Source: an uncultured Oscillospiraceae bacterium | GTDB lineage: Bacteria; Bacillota; Clostridia; Oscillospirales; Oscillospiraceae | Direction of reading: 5' to 3' | NCBI GenBank assembly: GCA_947631805.1 | Contig: CANRNA010000037.1 | Coordinates: 1-11,415, forward strand | Length of the DNA stretch: 11,415 bases | In this document: positions 1 through 6,276 of the stretch, piece after piece | Position numbering within the stretch: position 1 is the first letter of the stretch | Layout: the number at the start of each line of letters is the position of its first letter | Notes under the pieces: generated by a model | Databases searched by the model: none | Told to the model about the DNA's origin: nothing | The model's input: the letters and a program-made list of their open reading frames with translations, nothing else | Translations under genes and position numbers: made by a program

Positions 1-584
1 CGCATGGGCGCGGCGGCGCGGGTGGCGTCGTTTTCATCCCGGCGGGCCATGTCCGCCGTCACCTCCTCCAGGGTGCTTTTGTCCCCCTTGGCGGCCAGCT
101 CCGCCAGGCGGCGGGCCGCCCGGGCCCGGAGAGAGGCGGTGAGGAATATCTTCAGCCCCGCCTCCGGCAGCACTACCGTGCCGATGTCCCGGCCGTCCAT
201 GACGGCGCTGTGGACGCGGGCCGTGGCCCGCTGCATCTCCAGCAGATACGCCCGCACCGCCGGGATGGCCGACACCGCCGAGGCGTACATGCTCATCTCC
301 GGGCTGCGGATGAGCCCGGACACGTCCTCCCCGTCCAGATACATCCGCTGGGTCCCGTCGGGGCCGTAGTCGAAGCGGATGGAGATGTCCGGCAGCAGCG
401 CCGCCACGGCGGCAGGGTCATGGGGGTCCCGCCCCGCCCGGAACACCGCCAGCCCCACCGTCCGGTAGATGGCGCCCGTGTCAACGTATATGAACCCGAA
501 GCGGGCCGCCACGCTCTTGGCGATGGTGCTCTTTCCCGCCCCGGAGGGGCCGTCGATGGCGACGGCGCATATCCTTTCAGCCAT
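1..584 (-). CDS. cmk: Cytidylate kinase, 3' end cut by the window edge
   Basis: This enzyme transfers phosphate from ATP to CMP or dCMP to give CDP or dCDP in the cytoplasm, feeding nucleotide and phospholipid synthesis. From the ATG at 584, 194 codons are visible. The P-loop GPSGAGKST lies at residues 12-20, the DTGAIYR segment that begins the CMP site at 35-41, DGRDIGT at 130-136, and the lid-region motif RRDENDATR with the following AP at 181-193. The family is usually about 220 residues, so roughly 25-30 C-terminal residues are missing beyond position 1. The start is supported by AAAGGA eight bases upstream. The ATG overlaps the stop codon of the flavoprotein gene upstream (ATGGCTGA, 8 nt), so the two are probably translationally coupled and co-transcribed from the rpiR promoter. 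Identification is secure from the motifs; only the missing end is unknown. Confidence 0.96.
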   Translation of the reverse strand, partial: MAERICAVAIDGPSGAGKSTIAKSVAARFGFIYVDTGAIYRTVGLAVFRAGRDPHDPAAVAALLPDISIRFDYGPDGTQRMYLDGEDVSGLIRSPEMSMYASAVSAIPAVRAYLLEMQRATARVHSAVMDGRDIGTVVLPEAGLKIFLTASLRARAARRLAELAAKGDKSTLEEVTADMARRDENDATRAAAPM

Positions 585-1821
585 GGCCTGTATCCTTTCC
601 CACGGCCAGCCCGGCACAGCGGCCGGTGGCCCACGCGATGTGCAGATTGAACCCGCCCGTATAGGCGTCCACGTCCAGTATCTCCCCGGCGAAGTACAGC
701 CCCGGCACCAGACGGCTCTCCATGGTCCTGGGGTCCACCTGGCGCACGTCCGCCCCGCCGCCGGTGACGATGGCCTCCTCCACGGGCCGGGGGCCGCTCA
801 CAGGCACGGGGAAGGCCTTCAGCACCCGTATCAGTTCCCGGCGCTGGGCGCGGGTCACATCGTGGACCTTCGTCTGTCCCGGCACGCCGCTCAGGCGCAC
901 CGCCACCGGTATCATGGACCGGGGCAGCAGCTCGTCCAGGGCGTTGGCAAAGTCCCGGTTCCGGTATTTCTCAAAATCCCGCAGTATCCGCCCGTCCAGG
1001 GCCCTCTCGTCCAGGGCCGGTTTGAAGTCGATGGACAGGGAATAGTGCCGCTCGCCCCACCGGCGCATGCGGGCGCTGGCGGACAGCACCAGAGGCCCGG
1101 ACACCCCGAAGTGGGTGAAGAGCATCTCCCCCCGCTCCCGGCTGAGGACCCTGCCGTCCTCGTACACGGTCAGGTCCACGTTCCGGGGAGAAAACCCCGC
1201 CAGCTGGGCGCACCAGTCCGCCGGGCTCTCCAGAGGCACCAGGGACGGCCGCGCCGGGACGATATCATGCCCCAAGGCGGCGGCGATGGCGTAGCCGTCT
1301 CCCCTAGAGCCGGTGGCGGGATAGGAAAGCCCCCCTGTGCAGAGCACCGCCCCGGCGCAGGGTATCTCTCCCCCCTCCGTCGTCACGGCCCGCACCCTGC
1401 CTGTCCCGTCCCGCTCCACGGCCAGGGCCCGGGCACGCACGTGGCGCACCCCCAGCTCCCGGCACCGGCGCGCCAGGGCGTCGGCGATATCGTGGGCGTT
1501 GTCGCTCACGGGAAAGACCCGGTCTCCCCGCTCCGTCTTCAGGGGCACCCCCAGGCCCTCAAAAAAGGCCATGGCCGCCGCCGGAGGGAAGGCCGTCAGG
1601 CAGCTGTACAGGAATTTGGGGTTGGTGGGCACGTTTTCCAAAAACGGGCCCACGGGGCAGTTGTTCGTCACGTTGCACCGGCCCTTGCCGGTGATGCGCA
1701 CCTTTCGGCCCAGCTTCTCGTTGGGCTCTACCAGCGCCACGTTCAGCCCCTGCTCCGCCGCCGTCAGAGCGGCCATGAGCCCGGCGGCCCCGCCGCCTAT
1801 CACCACCGCGTCAGCTCTCAA
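577..1821 (-). CDS. HI0933/YhiN-family FAD-dependent oxidoreductase
   Basis: A 414-residue flavoprotein of the HI0933 family (often annotated as NAD(P)/FAD-dependent or aminoacetone-oxidase-family oxidoreductase). The N-terminal dinucleotide-binding Rossmann motif is GGGAAG at residues 9-14. GKGRCNVTN follows at 45-53, TGGLSYPATGSRGDG at 162-176, FTHFGVSGP at 235-243, and the C-terminal FAD-contacting block starting GEILDVDAYTGG at 379. All are diagnostic of the family, and the length is typical. The start is TTG at 1821; it places the Rossmann motif where it belongs, and GGGGTG lies about ten bases upstream. The gene overlaps the rpiR stop by 11 nt and the cmk start by 8 nt, so it sits in the middle of a three-gene coupled unit. 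The substrate of most members is unknown. One member has been named BaiN and linked to bile-acid metabolism, but nothing here argues for that role. It is probably cytoplasmic: no signal peptide or membrane segment is seen. Confidence 0.9.
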   Translation of the reverse strand: MRADAVVIGGGAAGLMAALTAAEQGLNVALVEPNEKLGRKVRITGKGRCNVTNNCPVGPFLENVPTNPKFLYSCLTAFPPAAAMAFFEGLGVPLKTERGDRVFPVSDNAHDIADALARRCRELGVRHVRARALAVERDGTGRVRAVTTEGGEIPCAGAVLCTGGLSYPATGSRGDGYAIAAALGHDIVPARPSLVPLESPADWCAQLAGFSPRNVDLTVYEDGRVLSRERGEMLFTHFGVSGPLVLSASARMRRWGERHYSLSIDFKPALDERALDGRILRDFEKYRNRDFANALDELLPRSMIPVAVRLSGVPGQTKVHDVTRAQRRELIRVLKAFPVPVSGPRPVEEAIVTGGGADVRQVDPRTMESRLVPGLYFAGEILDVDAYTGGFNLHIAWATGRCAGLAVGKDTGHG

Positions 1822-2680
1822 CGCCGGTGAACACCCCGTACTCGCTCCACAGGGATTCCAGATAGCCGAACCGTTCGTCCAGCGTGTCCCGCTTCTCCGC
1901 CGCCACGGCCACGATCAGGGCGTTGATGACGCTCATAGGCGCCACCAGGGAGTCCAGAAACGACACCATGTCGCTCTTGGCGTACAGCCGGATATCCGCC
2001 AGGGCGGCGAAGGGGGAGTTGCCGTTGTCGGTCAGGGCGATGACCGTGGCCCCCTGGCGCTTGGCAAATTCCATGGCCTTCAGGGAGCTGGAGGAGTACC
2101 GGGGATAGCTGATGCCCACATACACGTCCTCCGGGCCGATGTGCATGATCTGCTCATACACCTCGTTGGCGGTGGTGTTGTGGATAAGCCGGACGTCCTC
2201 CACCAGCAGGTTCATGTAAAAGCCCATGAAGCTGGCCAGCGACGCGGACGAGCGCATCCCCACGATGTACAGGTGCTTTGCCCTCCCGATGGCGTCCACC
2301 GCCCGCTGGAAGCTGTCCCGGTCCATCTCCTCCAGGGAGGACTGGAGCTTTTCGATGTCGGAGGTCATCACCGCCTTCATCACGTCCGCGCCCCCCAGCA
2401 TGTCCTTTGCCACCGCGATGCGCTGCACGCTGGTCAGGCGGCTGCGGACCATCTCCTGCATGGCCCGGCGCATGCCGGGGTAGCCGTCGAAGCCCAGCTC
2501 CGTGGCGAACCGGACCACGGTGGACTCGCTCACGCCCACCGTCTTGCCCAGCTTTCCGGCGGTCATGAAGGCCGCCTTGTCGTAATTTTCCGTGATATAC
2601 CGGGCGATCATCCGCTGGCCCTTGGACAGCCGCCGCCCGCTCCCGTTCATAAGGGATAAAATATCCTTATCCATAGTCAT
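1811..2680 (-). CDS. MurR/RpiR-family transcriptional regulator
   Basis: A 289-residue regulator with the two-domain RpiR layout. The N-terminal helix-turn-helix has its core at about residues 38-64 (GKLGKTVGVSESTVVRF followed by LGFDGYP). A C-terminal SIS (sugar isomerase) domain spans about residues 126-255, with the first strand and phosphate loop AKHLYIVGMRSSAS at 134-147 and a second strand pair near ATVIALTDNG at 211-220. In this family the SIS domain binds a phosphosugar that changes DNA binding; known members sense amino-sugar, ribose or hexose phosphates. The ligand here cannot be read from sequence. I chose the ATG at 2680 because GAGGA lies four bases upstream; the ATG at 2674 (two residues shorter) is equally possible. 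An upstream in-frame extension to 2743 would start inside the promoter and is unlikely. The gene leads a unit with the flavoprotein gene (11-nt overlap) and cmk. It has its own promoter with a dyad over it, suggesting autoregulation. Confidence 0.92.
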   Translation of the reverse strand: MTMDKDILSLMNGSGRRLSKGQRMIARYITENYDKAAFMTAGKLGKTVGVSESTVVRFATELGFDGYPGMRRAMQEMVRSRLTSVQRIAVAKDMLGGADVMKAVMTSDIEKLQSSLEEMDRDSFQRAVDAIGRAKHLYIVGMRSSASLASFMGFYMNLLVEDVRLIHNTTANEVYEQIMHIGPEDVYVGISYPRYSSSSLKAMEFAKRQGATVIALTDNGNSPFAALADIRLYAKSDMVSFLDSLVAPMSVINALIVAVAAEKRDTLDERFGYLESLWSEYGVFTGVES

Positions 2681-2688
2681 ATCTTCCT

Positions 2689-2700
2689 CTGTGCGCACAG
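2689..2700. repeat. Perfect 12-bp palindrome in the rpiR leader
   Basis: CTGTGCGCACAG is perfectly self-complementary. It lies just downstream of the expected transcription start, and its last base begins the GAGGA ribosome binding site of rpiR. It could be a protein-binding site or part of a weak leader hairpin (CUGU/ACAG stem, GCGC loop), or a chance event. No function can be assigned. Confidence 0.35.
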
Positions 2701-2714
2701 TCCGCGCAGGCACA

Positions 2715-2771
2715 ATAATACTTGCATTTTGGAAAAAATGCAAGTATTCCGGGCAAATTTTTTCTTTTCTT
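2715..2771 (-). promoter_or_regulatory. Sigma-A-type promoter of rpiR with A-rich upstream element
   Basis: On the minus strand a -35 box TTGCAT (2743-2738) is followed by exactly 17 bp and a -10 box TATTAT (2720-2715). Upstream of the -35 box, at 2771-2755, is an A-rich tract (AAGAAAAGAAAAAATTT) resembling an UP element. The expected start of transcription is near 2708, giving a leader of about 28 nt before the rpiR ATG. The region is strikingly AT-rich compared with the surrounding genes. This is the only convincing promoter I see in the window, and it marks the start of the rpiR-flavoprotein-cmk unit. Confidence 0.75.
2717..2748. promoter_or_regulatory. Perfect inverted repeat over the rpiR promoter, probable operator
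   Basis: Two 14-bp arms, AATACTTGCATTTT (2717-2730) and its exact reverse complement (2735-2748), flank a 4-bp centre. The dyad contains the whole -35 box in one arm and ends within the -10 box in the other, so a bound protein would block RNA polymerase. It is not followed by a T-run on either strand, so it does not look like a terminator. The RpiR-type regulator encoded immediately downstream is the obvious candidate ligand (autoregulation), but this is inference. No third full copy was seen in the window; a CTTGCA half-match lies at 2769-2774. Confidence 0.65.
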
Positions 2772-2809
2772 GCAAACCGGCCCGTATCGGGGCAAAAAGA
2801 TAGAAATTT

Positions 2810-3520
2810 TTAAATATTTTGCAGATAGGAAATTTCATCCGGCGTCATCCGCCGCCATTTACCCGGCGGCAGGTCCCCCAGGGTCACGGGCCCCTCGGCG
2901 ACGCGTATCAGCCTGGAGACATGGAGCCCGCAGGCGGCGCACATCCGCCGCACCTGGCGGTTTTTCCCCTCGTGGATGACGATCTGCAGCTCCGCCCCGG
3001 CGCCCCGGCGCTCCACCAGGTTCACCCCCGGCCGGGCGATGGGCTCCCCGTCCAGGTCCTCCATGGCCCGCAGCCTTCCTATCGCCCCGTGGATGTCCTC
3101 CCCCTGGACGAAGACGGTGTACACCTTGTCCACCCGGTGGGAGGGGTGCGTCAGGGCGTTGGCCGCCCGGCCGTCGTCGGTGAGGATGAGAAGGCCCTCC
3201 GAGTCCATGTCCAGCCGCCCGGCGGGATAGAGCCGCCCTCCGGCGTCGGCCACGAGCTCGGCCACGGTGGGCCGCCCCCGGTCGTCCCGGAGGGTGGTCA
3301 CATAGCCCCTTGGCTTGTGCAGCACTATGTACCGGCGGCCTCTGGGCAGGCGCAGGGCCTGTCCGTCCACCAAAATATCGTCCGTGTCCGGGTCCGCCCC
3401 GTCCCCCAGGGAGGCGGGCACACCGTTGACCGTGACCCGCCCGGCCCGTATCATCTCCTCCGCCGCCCGGCGGGAGGCGATACCGGCCCCGGATATGAGC
3501 TTTTGCAGTCTCTGTCTCAT
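2810..3520 (-). CDS. rluB: RluB-type 23S rRNA pseudouridine synthase, probable internal start within the fused frame
   Basis: This is the RluB half of the fused frame read as its own 236-residue protein from the ATG at 3520. That is the normal length of the family, and the protein begins with the expected S4 start MRQRLQKLIS. The family isomerises a uridine in 23S rRNA (U2605 in E. coli numbering for RluB) during ribosome assembly in the cytoplasm. GGAAGGGAG lies 13 bases upstream as a rather distant ribosome binding site. The ATG overlaps a TGA in another frame (ATGA, 3520-3517), the layout expected if the upstream dacF once ended there. The paralogous specificity (RluB versus RluE/RluF) is assigned by synteny and general resemblance only. 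Its stop at 2810 is followed by 129 nt without a gene before rpiR. Confidence 0.6.
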   Translation of the reverse strand: MRQRLQKLISGAGIASRRAAEEMIRAGRVTVNGVPASLGDGADPDTDDILVDGQALRLPRGRRYIVLHKPRGYVTTLRDDRGRPTVAELVADAGGRLYPAGRLDMDSEGLLILTDDGRAANALTHPSHRVDKVYTVFVQGEDIHGAIGRLRAMEDLDGEPIARPGVNLVERRGAGAELQIVIHEGKNRQVRRMCAACGLHVSRLIRVAEGPVTLGDLPPGKWRRMTPDEISYLQNI

Positions 3521-4642
3521 GAAGGTATATACGCTCCCTTCCTCCAGTCCCAGCATGTCCCGGACCCGCTCCCAGAAGGTGGGGGTCCCGGCCTGGGCCT
3601 GGGCCACGTCCCAGGCGAACACCAGCGCCGTGCGCCCGGCCTCCCGGCCGCCGATATAGGCCACCGCCTCTCCCGCCTGCTCCCCGGCCTGCACGTCCGC
3701 GTACACGAAGGGCGGCAGCCTGTAGTAAAGGCGCACCGTCTCCCCGTCCCGGCGGAACACGGAGAGGTCATCCGCCGGTATCACCGGCACCGCCTCAGCC
3801 ACGCCCCCGATCACAGGCACGGACCAGGCGGCCCCCGCCAGCACGTCCTCCCGGCCGTAAAGGCCGTAGGCCCAGTCATACAGGCTCCTGTGGTCATCCC
3901 AGTCGTCCGGGTCGGACAGGGTGACGCATATCAGCGTCAGCCCCTCCCGCTCGCAGCAGGTGACCAGGGAGCGTCCGGCGGCCTTCGTGTAGCCGGTCTT
4001 CACCCCGAACACACCCTCGCAGTCCCCCAGCAGTCGGTTGTGGTTTGTATAGGTCCTCCCCCCCATGGTCACCCGCCCGGTGGAGACGATGCGGCGAAAG
4101 TCCTCGTGCCGGAGGGCCTCCCTGGTGATGAGCGCCAGGTCCCGGGCGCTGGCGTAGTGCTCCGGGCCGTCCAGGCCGTTGGCGTTGGTGAAGTGGGTGT
4201 TGGCGCAGCCCAGCTCCATGGCCTTGGCGTTCATCAGCTCCGCGAAGGCCTCCACCGACCCGGCCGCCGTGCAGGCCAGGGCCACCGCCGCGTCGTTGCC
4301 GGAGGCCAGCATCATCCCGTAGAGCAGCTCCCTCACCGTGAGCTCCTGGCCCGGGACCAGGTACATGGACGAGCCCTCTATCCCCGTCCAGGCCGGGTCC
4401 ACCGTGACGGTATCGTCCAGCCCGCAGCGCTCCAGGGCCACCAGGGCCGTCATGATCTTGGTGGTGCTGGCGATGAGCATGGGCTCGTCCGCACGCTGCT
4501 CCATGAGCACCTGGCCGCTCTCGGCCTCCATGACCACCGCCGCCCTGGCCGACAGGCTGGGAGCGCCTTCCGCCCCCAGAGCCGCCGGGGCCCCGGTCCA
4601 TACAAGCGCGGCGGCAAGCGCCGCCGCCGTCAGTTTTTTCAT
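2810..4642 (-). CDS. D-Ala-D-Ala carboxypeptidase (DacF type) fused in frame to an RluB-type rRNA pseudouridine synthase
   Basis: One open frame of 610 residues encodes two complete proteins. Residues 1-374 are a class A low-molecular-weight penicillin-binding protein that trims the terminal D-Ala of peptidoglycan stem peptides outside the membrane. It has a signal peptide at about 1-24 (MKK, hydrophobic core, ALGA), the catalytic SxxK as STTK at 59-62, SGN at 114-116 and KTG at 215-217, followed by the usual C-terminal beta domain and an amphipathic end near FWERVRDMLGL. Residues 375-610 are a complete RsuA/RluB-family enzyme: an S4 RNA-binding domain at about 376-425, HKPRGYVTT at 442-450, catalytic GRLD with Asp 478, and GKNRQVRRM at 559-567. 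I chose the ATG at 4642 because AGGCGG lies suitably upstream; the GTG at 4651 is poorer. A secreted enzyme joined to an rRNA enzyme is contradictory in location, so the RluB half probably starts independently at 3520. A lost stop or a sequence error is possible. In many relatives these are two separate genes. Confidence 0.85.
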   Translation of the reverse strand: MKKLTAAALAAALVWTGAPAALGAEGAPSLSARAAVVMEAESGQVLMEQRADEPMLIASTTKIMTALVALERCGLDDTVTVDPAWTGIEGSSMYLVPGQELTVRELLYGMMLASGNDAAVALACTAAGSVEAFAELMNAKAMELGCANTHFTNANGLDGPEHYASARDLALITREALRHEDFRRIVSTGRVTMGGRTYTNHNRLLGDCEGVFGVKTGYTKAAGRSLVTCCEREGLTLICVTLSDPDDWDDHRSLYDWAYGLYGREDVLAGAAWSVPVIGGVAEAVPVIPADDLSVFRRDGETVRLYYRLPPFVYADVQAGEQAGEAVAYIGGREAGRTALVFAWDVAQAQAGTPTFWERVRDMLGLEEGSVYTFMRQRLQKLISGAGIASRRAAEEMIRAGRVTVNGVPASLGDGADPDTDDILVDGQALRLPRGRRYIVLHKPRGYVTTLRDDRGRPTVAELVADAGGRLYPAGRLDMDSEGLLILTDDGRAANALTHPSHRVDKVYTVFVQGEDIHGAIGRLRAMEDLDGEPIARPGVNLVERRGAGAELQIVIHEGKNRQVRRMCAACGLHVSRLIRVAEGPVTLGDLPPGKWRRMTPDEISYLQNI

Positions 4643-4677
4643 ACTGAGCACCGCCTTTCCAAACAGTGCTTAGTATG
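4640..4677 (-). promoter_or_regulatory. Inverted repeat enclosing the dacF ribosome binding site and start codon
   Basis: Arms CATACTAAGCACTG (4677-4664) and CGGTGCTCAGTATG (4653-4640, minus strand) pair over 14 positions with one A-C mismatch and one G-U pair, around a 10-nt loop TTTGGAAAGG. The second arm ends with the dacF ATG itself, and the Shine-Dalgarno bases lie in the loop and the base of the second arm. In mRNA this would bury the start codon. It lies in the 51-nt gap after ytfJ. It may be a translational control hairpin or a protein-binding dyad. Its AGCAC/GTGCT core recalls the CIRCE element, but the match and spacing are not good enough to call that. Confidence 0.45.
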
Positions 4678-4693
4678 GCCGTCTTTGCCGTTT

Positions 4694-5086
4694 TTACCCG
4701 CGGGAGCCCTGTCTTTTCTCCCTCTTGGCCAGATAGCTCTCCACCCGCTCCAGCACCTCCGGGACCATGTCCAGAAGCCGGTCCGCCGTGGTGAAGGCGG
4801 GCGGCTGGATGCACAGCATCCTGGCCCCGCCGTCCCTGCCCAGCACGAAGCCTATGGGCTCCACCTTCACCGCCGCGCCGCTGCCGCCCCAGATGCCGGG
4901 CTTGGCGGCGGAGGCCGTCTTGTCGCTCCCCCCGGAGGCGAAGGCGAAGGTCAGCCGGGACACGGGTATGAGAGTGGCCCCGTCAGGGGTGGTGATGGGG
5001 GTGCCGATGACCGTGTTGGAGTCCACCATGGCCTGTATCCTGTCCATGGCGCCGTCCATCAGCTCGCTCACCGCTTGGTATGCCAT
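4694..5086 (-). CDS. ytfJ: GerW/YtfJ-family sporulation protein
   Basis: A 130-residue protein of the YtfJ (GerW) family, found in spore-forming Firmicutes. In Bacillus the protein is made in the forespore and is needed for efficient germination; its biochemical action is unknown. The recognisable features are the N-terminal helix MAYQAVSELMDGAMDRIQ, the TVIGTPI-TPDGATLIPVS segment at 25-43, and the glycine-rich core GIWGGSGAAVKVEPIGF at 64-80, ending in a charged helix. There is no signal peptide or membrane segment. The ATG at 5086 has GAAGGA nine bases upstream and follows the ytfI stop by 6 nt, reproducing the ytfI-ytfJ pairing seen in other Firmicutes. A 51-nt gap with an inverted repeat separates it from dacF. 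Length and motifs fit the family well. Confidence 0.93.
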   Translation of the reverse strand: MAYQAVSELMDGAMDRIQAMVDSNTVIGTPITTPDGATLIPVSRLTFAFASGGSDKTASAAKPGIWGGSGAAVKVEPIGFVLGRDGGARMLCIQPPAFTTADRLLDMVPEVLERVESYLAKREKRQGSRG

Positions 5087-5092
5087 TTGCGA

Positions 5093-5644
5093 TCATCCTT
5101 CCGTGTGTTGTCTTCTGTAACGGAAGTATTCCCGCAAAAAGTCCGTTCCAAAACACACCGCCGCCTCCGCCGCGCCCCAGAGCCTTATCCCCAGGCATAT
5201 CCGGCACTCCAGGGAGGCGGCCCCGCCCTCCAGGTCCACCGAGGCGGACAGGTCCGCCCCCTCTATCCTAGCGGCGATGGCCTCCATGGCCATGCCCGCC
5301 CGGGCGTAGGCCATCACGGCCCGAAAGGGGTCGTCCCCTCCCGCCACGAAGCGGAGACGGAGCACCTCCACGCGCACCCGGCGCAGGAGTACGCCCCCGG
5401 CCCGACCGGCGCTTTTCGCCGCCACGGCCCACAGGGCCGGGGCGGGTATCCCTCTCCCTGCCCCAACAGGACGCTCCGGTCTCTTCCCCCGGCGTCCGGG
5501 GCCCACCAGAGGCAGGCGCACCGGGCCAGCCCGGCCCAAAAGGGTGAGCTTCCCGGCGGCGTATTCCCCCTCCAGCTTCACAGGGCACAGCGCTCCGGCC
5601 GTCAGGGCCAAGGCGGCGGCGCCCAGGATGATATACGCTGTCAA
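5093..5644 (-). CDS. ytfI: DUF2953 membrane-anchored protein, YtfI-like
   Basis: A 183-residue protein with one N-terminal hydrophobic segment (about residues 2-20), a basic glycine/arginine/proline-rich middle (about 48-66) and a C-terminal alpha/beta region. It ends in GGAASLECRICLGIRLWG at 154-171, typical of DUF2953 (YtfI) proteins. These accompany ytfJ in sporulating Firmicutes, and their function is unknown. It is somewhat shorter than many members (often above 200 residues). The start is TTG at 5644, which overlaps the scpB stop as TTGA (4 nt), and ytfJ begins 6 nt after its stop, so it is coupled to both neighbours. Assignment rests more on position and general shape than on strong motifs. 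Confidence 0.75.
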   Translation of the reverse strand: MTAYIILGAAALALTAGALCPVKLEGEYAAGKLTLLGRAGPVRLPLVGPGRRGKRPERPVGAGRGIPAPALWAVAAKSAGRAGGVLLRRVRVEVLRLRFVAGGDDPFRAVMAYARAGMAMEAIAARIEGADLSASVDLEGGAASLECRICLGIRLWGAAEAAVCFGTDFLREYFRYRRQHTEG

Positions 5645-6276
5645 AGCCCGGCGGCGTCCTCCTTTTCCTCCTGCTGGAGCATGTCTGCCATGGTCATCTG
5701 CCCCTCCTCCGCGGCCCGCAGGGCCTCCACCTGCTGCTGGAGCTTTTGGGCCGCGTCGCTCCCGGCCATCTCCGGCAGGGGCGGCAGCTCCTCCAGGCTG
5801 GATATGCCCATGGAGCGCAAAAACAGGTCCGTGGTCCTGTACAGGGTGGGTCTGCCCACGGCCTCCAGGTGGCCGCAGGGCTCTATCATGCCCCGCTCCG
5901 CCAGCACCCCCACCGTGTAGGCGCTGTCCACGCCCCGCATCTGCTCGATATAGGCCCTGGTCACCGGCTGGAAATACGCCACGATGCTCAGCACCTCCAG
6001 CGACGTGGGGGACAGCTTGGGGGGACGGCGCTGCTCCAGCGCCCTGGTGATGGCCTGGGCGTACTGGGGGGCGCTGTGGAGCTGCAAGCTGTCGTTGAGC
6101 CGCACCAGCCGGATGCCCCGGCCGGAGGCTTCGTACTCCTCAGCCAGCTCCCGGGCGGCCTCCAGCACCGCCTCGGCGTCCGCGTCCAGCACCACGGCTA
6201 TACGCTCCGCGCTCACCGGGTCCCCGGAGGCGAACAAAATGGCCTCCACGCCGCCCTTCAATTCCATTTTATCCAT
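5641..6276 (-). CDS. scpB: Segregation and condensation protein B
   Basis: ScpB dimers join ScpA and SMC to form the bacterial condensin complex that organises and separates replicated chromosomes. The 211-residue product shows two winged-helix domains: the first begins KGGVEAILFASGDPVS at 7-22, and the second contains the conserved LSIVAYFQPVTRAYIEQMRG at 96-115 and GRPTLYRTTDLFL at 141-153. A charged, glutamine-rich C-terminal tail (about 173-211) follows. The start at 6276 overlaps the scpA stop by 8 nt (ATGGATAA) and has GGAGAG eight bases upstream. The ATG at 6267 is an alternative that removes three residues. An upstream extension to 6312 would lie wholly inside scpA and lacks family sequence. 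Downstream, ytfI overlaps by 4 nt. Identification is secure. Confidence 0.95.
   Translation of the reverse strand: MDKMELKGGVEAILFASGDPVSAERIAVVLDADAEAVLEAARELAEEYEASGRGIRLVRLNDSLQLHSAPQYAQAITRALEQRRPPKLSPTSLEVLSIVAYFQPVTRAYIEQMRGVDSAYTVGVLAERGMIEPCGHLEAVGRPTLYRTTDLFLRSMGISSLEELPPLPEMAGSDAAQKLQQQVEALRAAEEGQMTMADMLQQEEKEDAAGL

Noticed and set aside
581..596. A 16-bp sequence (ccatggcctgtatcct) repeated at 5026-5041
   Set aside because: The second copy lies inside ytfJ coding sequence and the first at the cmk/flavoprotein junction. The match ends abruptly and uses codons common here, so chance similarity is likely.
577..1821. Bile-acid-modifying (BaiN) role for the flavoprotein
   Set aside because: The HI0933 family is widespread and no other bile-acid genes are nearby. 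Family membership alone does not support that function.
469..2659. Plus-strand open frames opposite the flavoprotein and rpiR genes
   Set aside because: They are shadows of the minus-strand genes, which carry clear family motifs.
2717..2748. The promoter dyad as a transcription terminator for the upstream operon
   Set aside because: The stem is AT-rich and not followed by a T-run in either direction, and it coincides with well-spaced -35 and -10 boxes, so an operator is the better reading.
2781..2791. Intrinsic terminator after rluB
   Set aside because: CCCG-ATA-CGGG forms only a 4-bp stem with no following T-run on the minus strand, so a functional terminator cannot be supported.
4640..4677. 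CIRCE-type heat-shock operator before dacF
   Set aside because: The AGCAC/GTGCT core resembles CIRCE, but the half-sites match only 6 and 7 of 9 positions and the spacing is one base too long. The element is kept as an unassigned inverted repeat.
2819..5920. A stop-free plus-strand frame of about 1,030 codons opposite rluB, dacF, ytfJ and ytfI
   Set aside because: It lies antisense to well-supported genes, is rich in Pro, Gly, His and Arg without any recognisable domain, and has no promoter or ribosome binding site. Long antisense frames are expected in GC-rich DNA.
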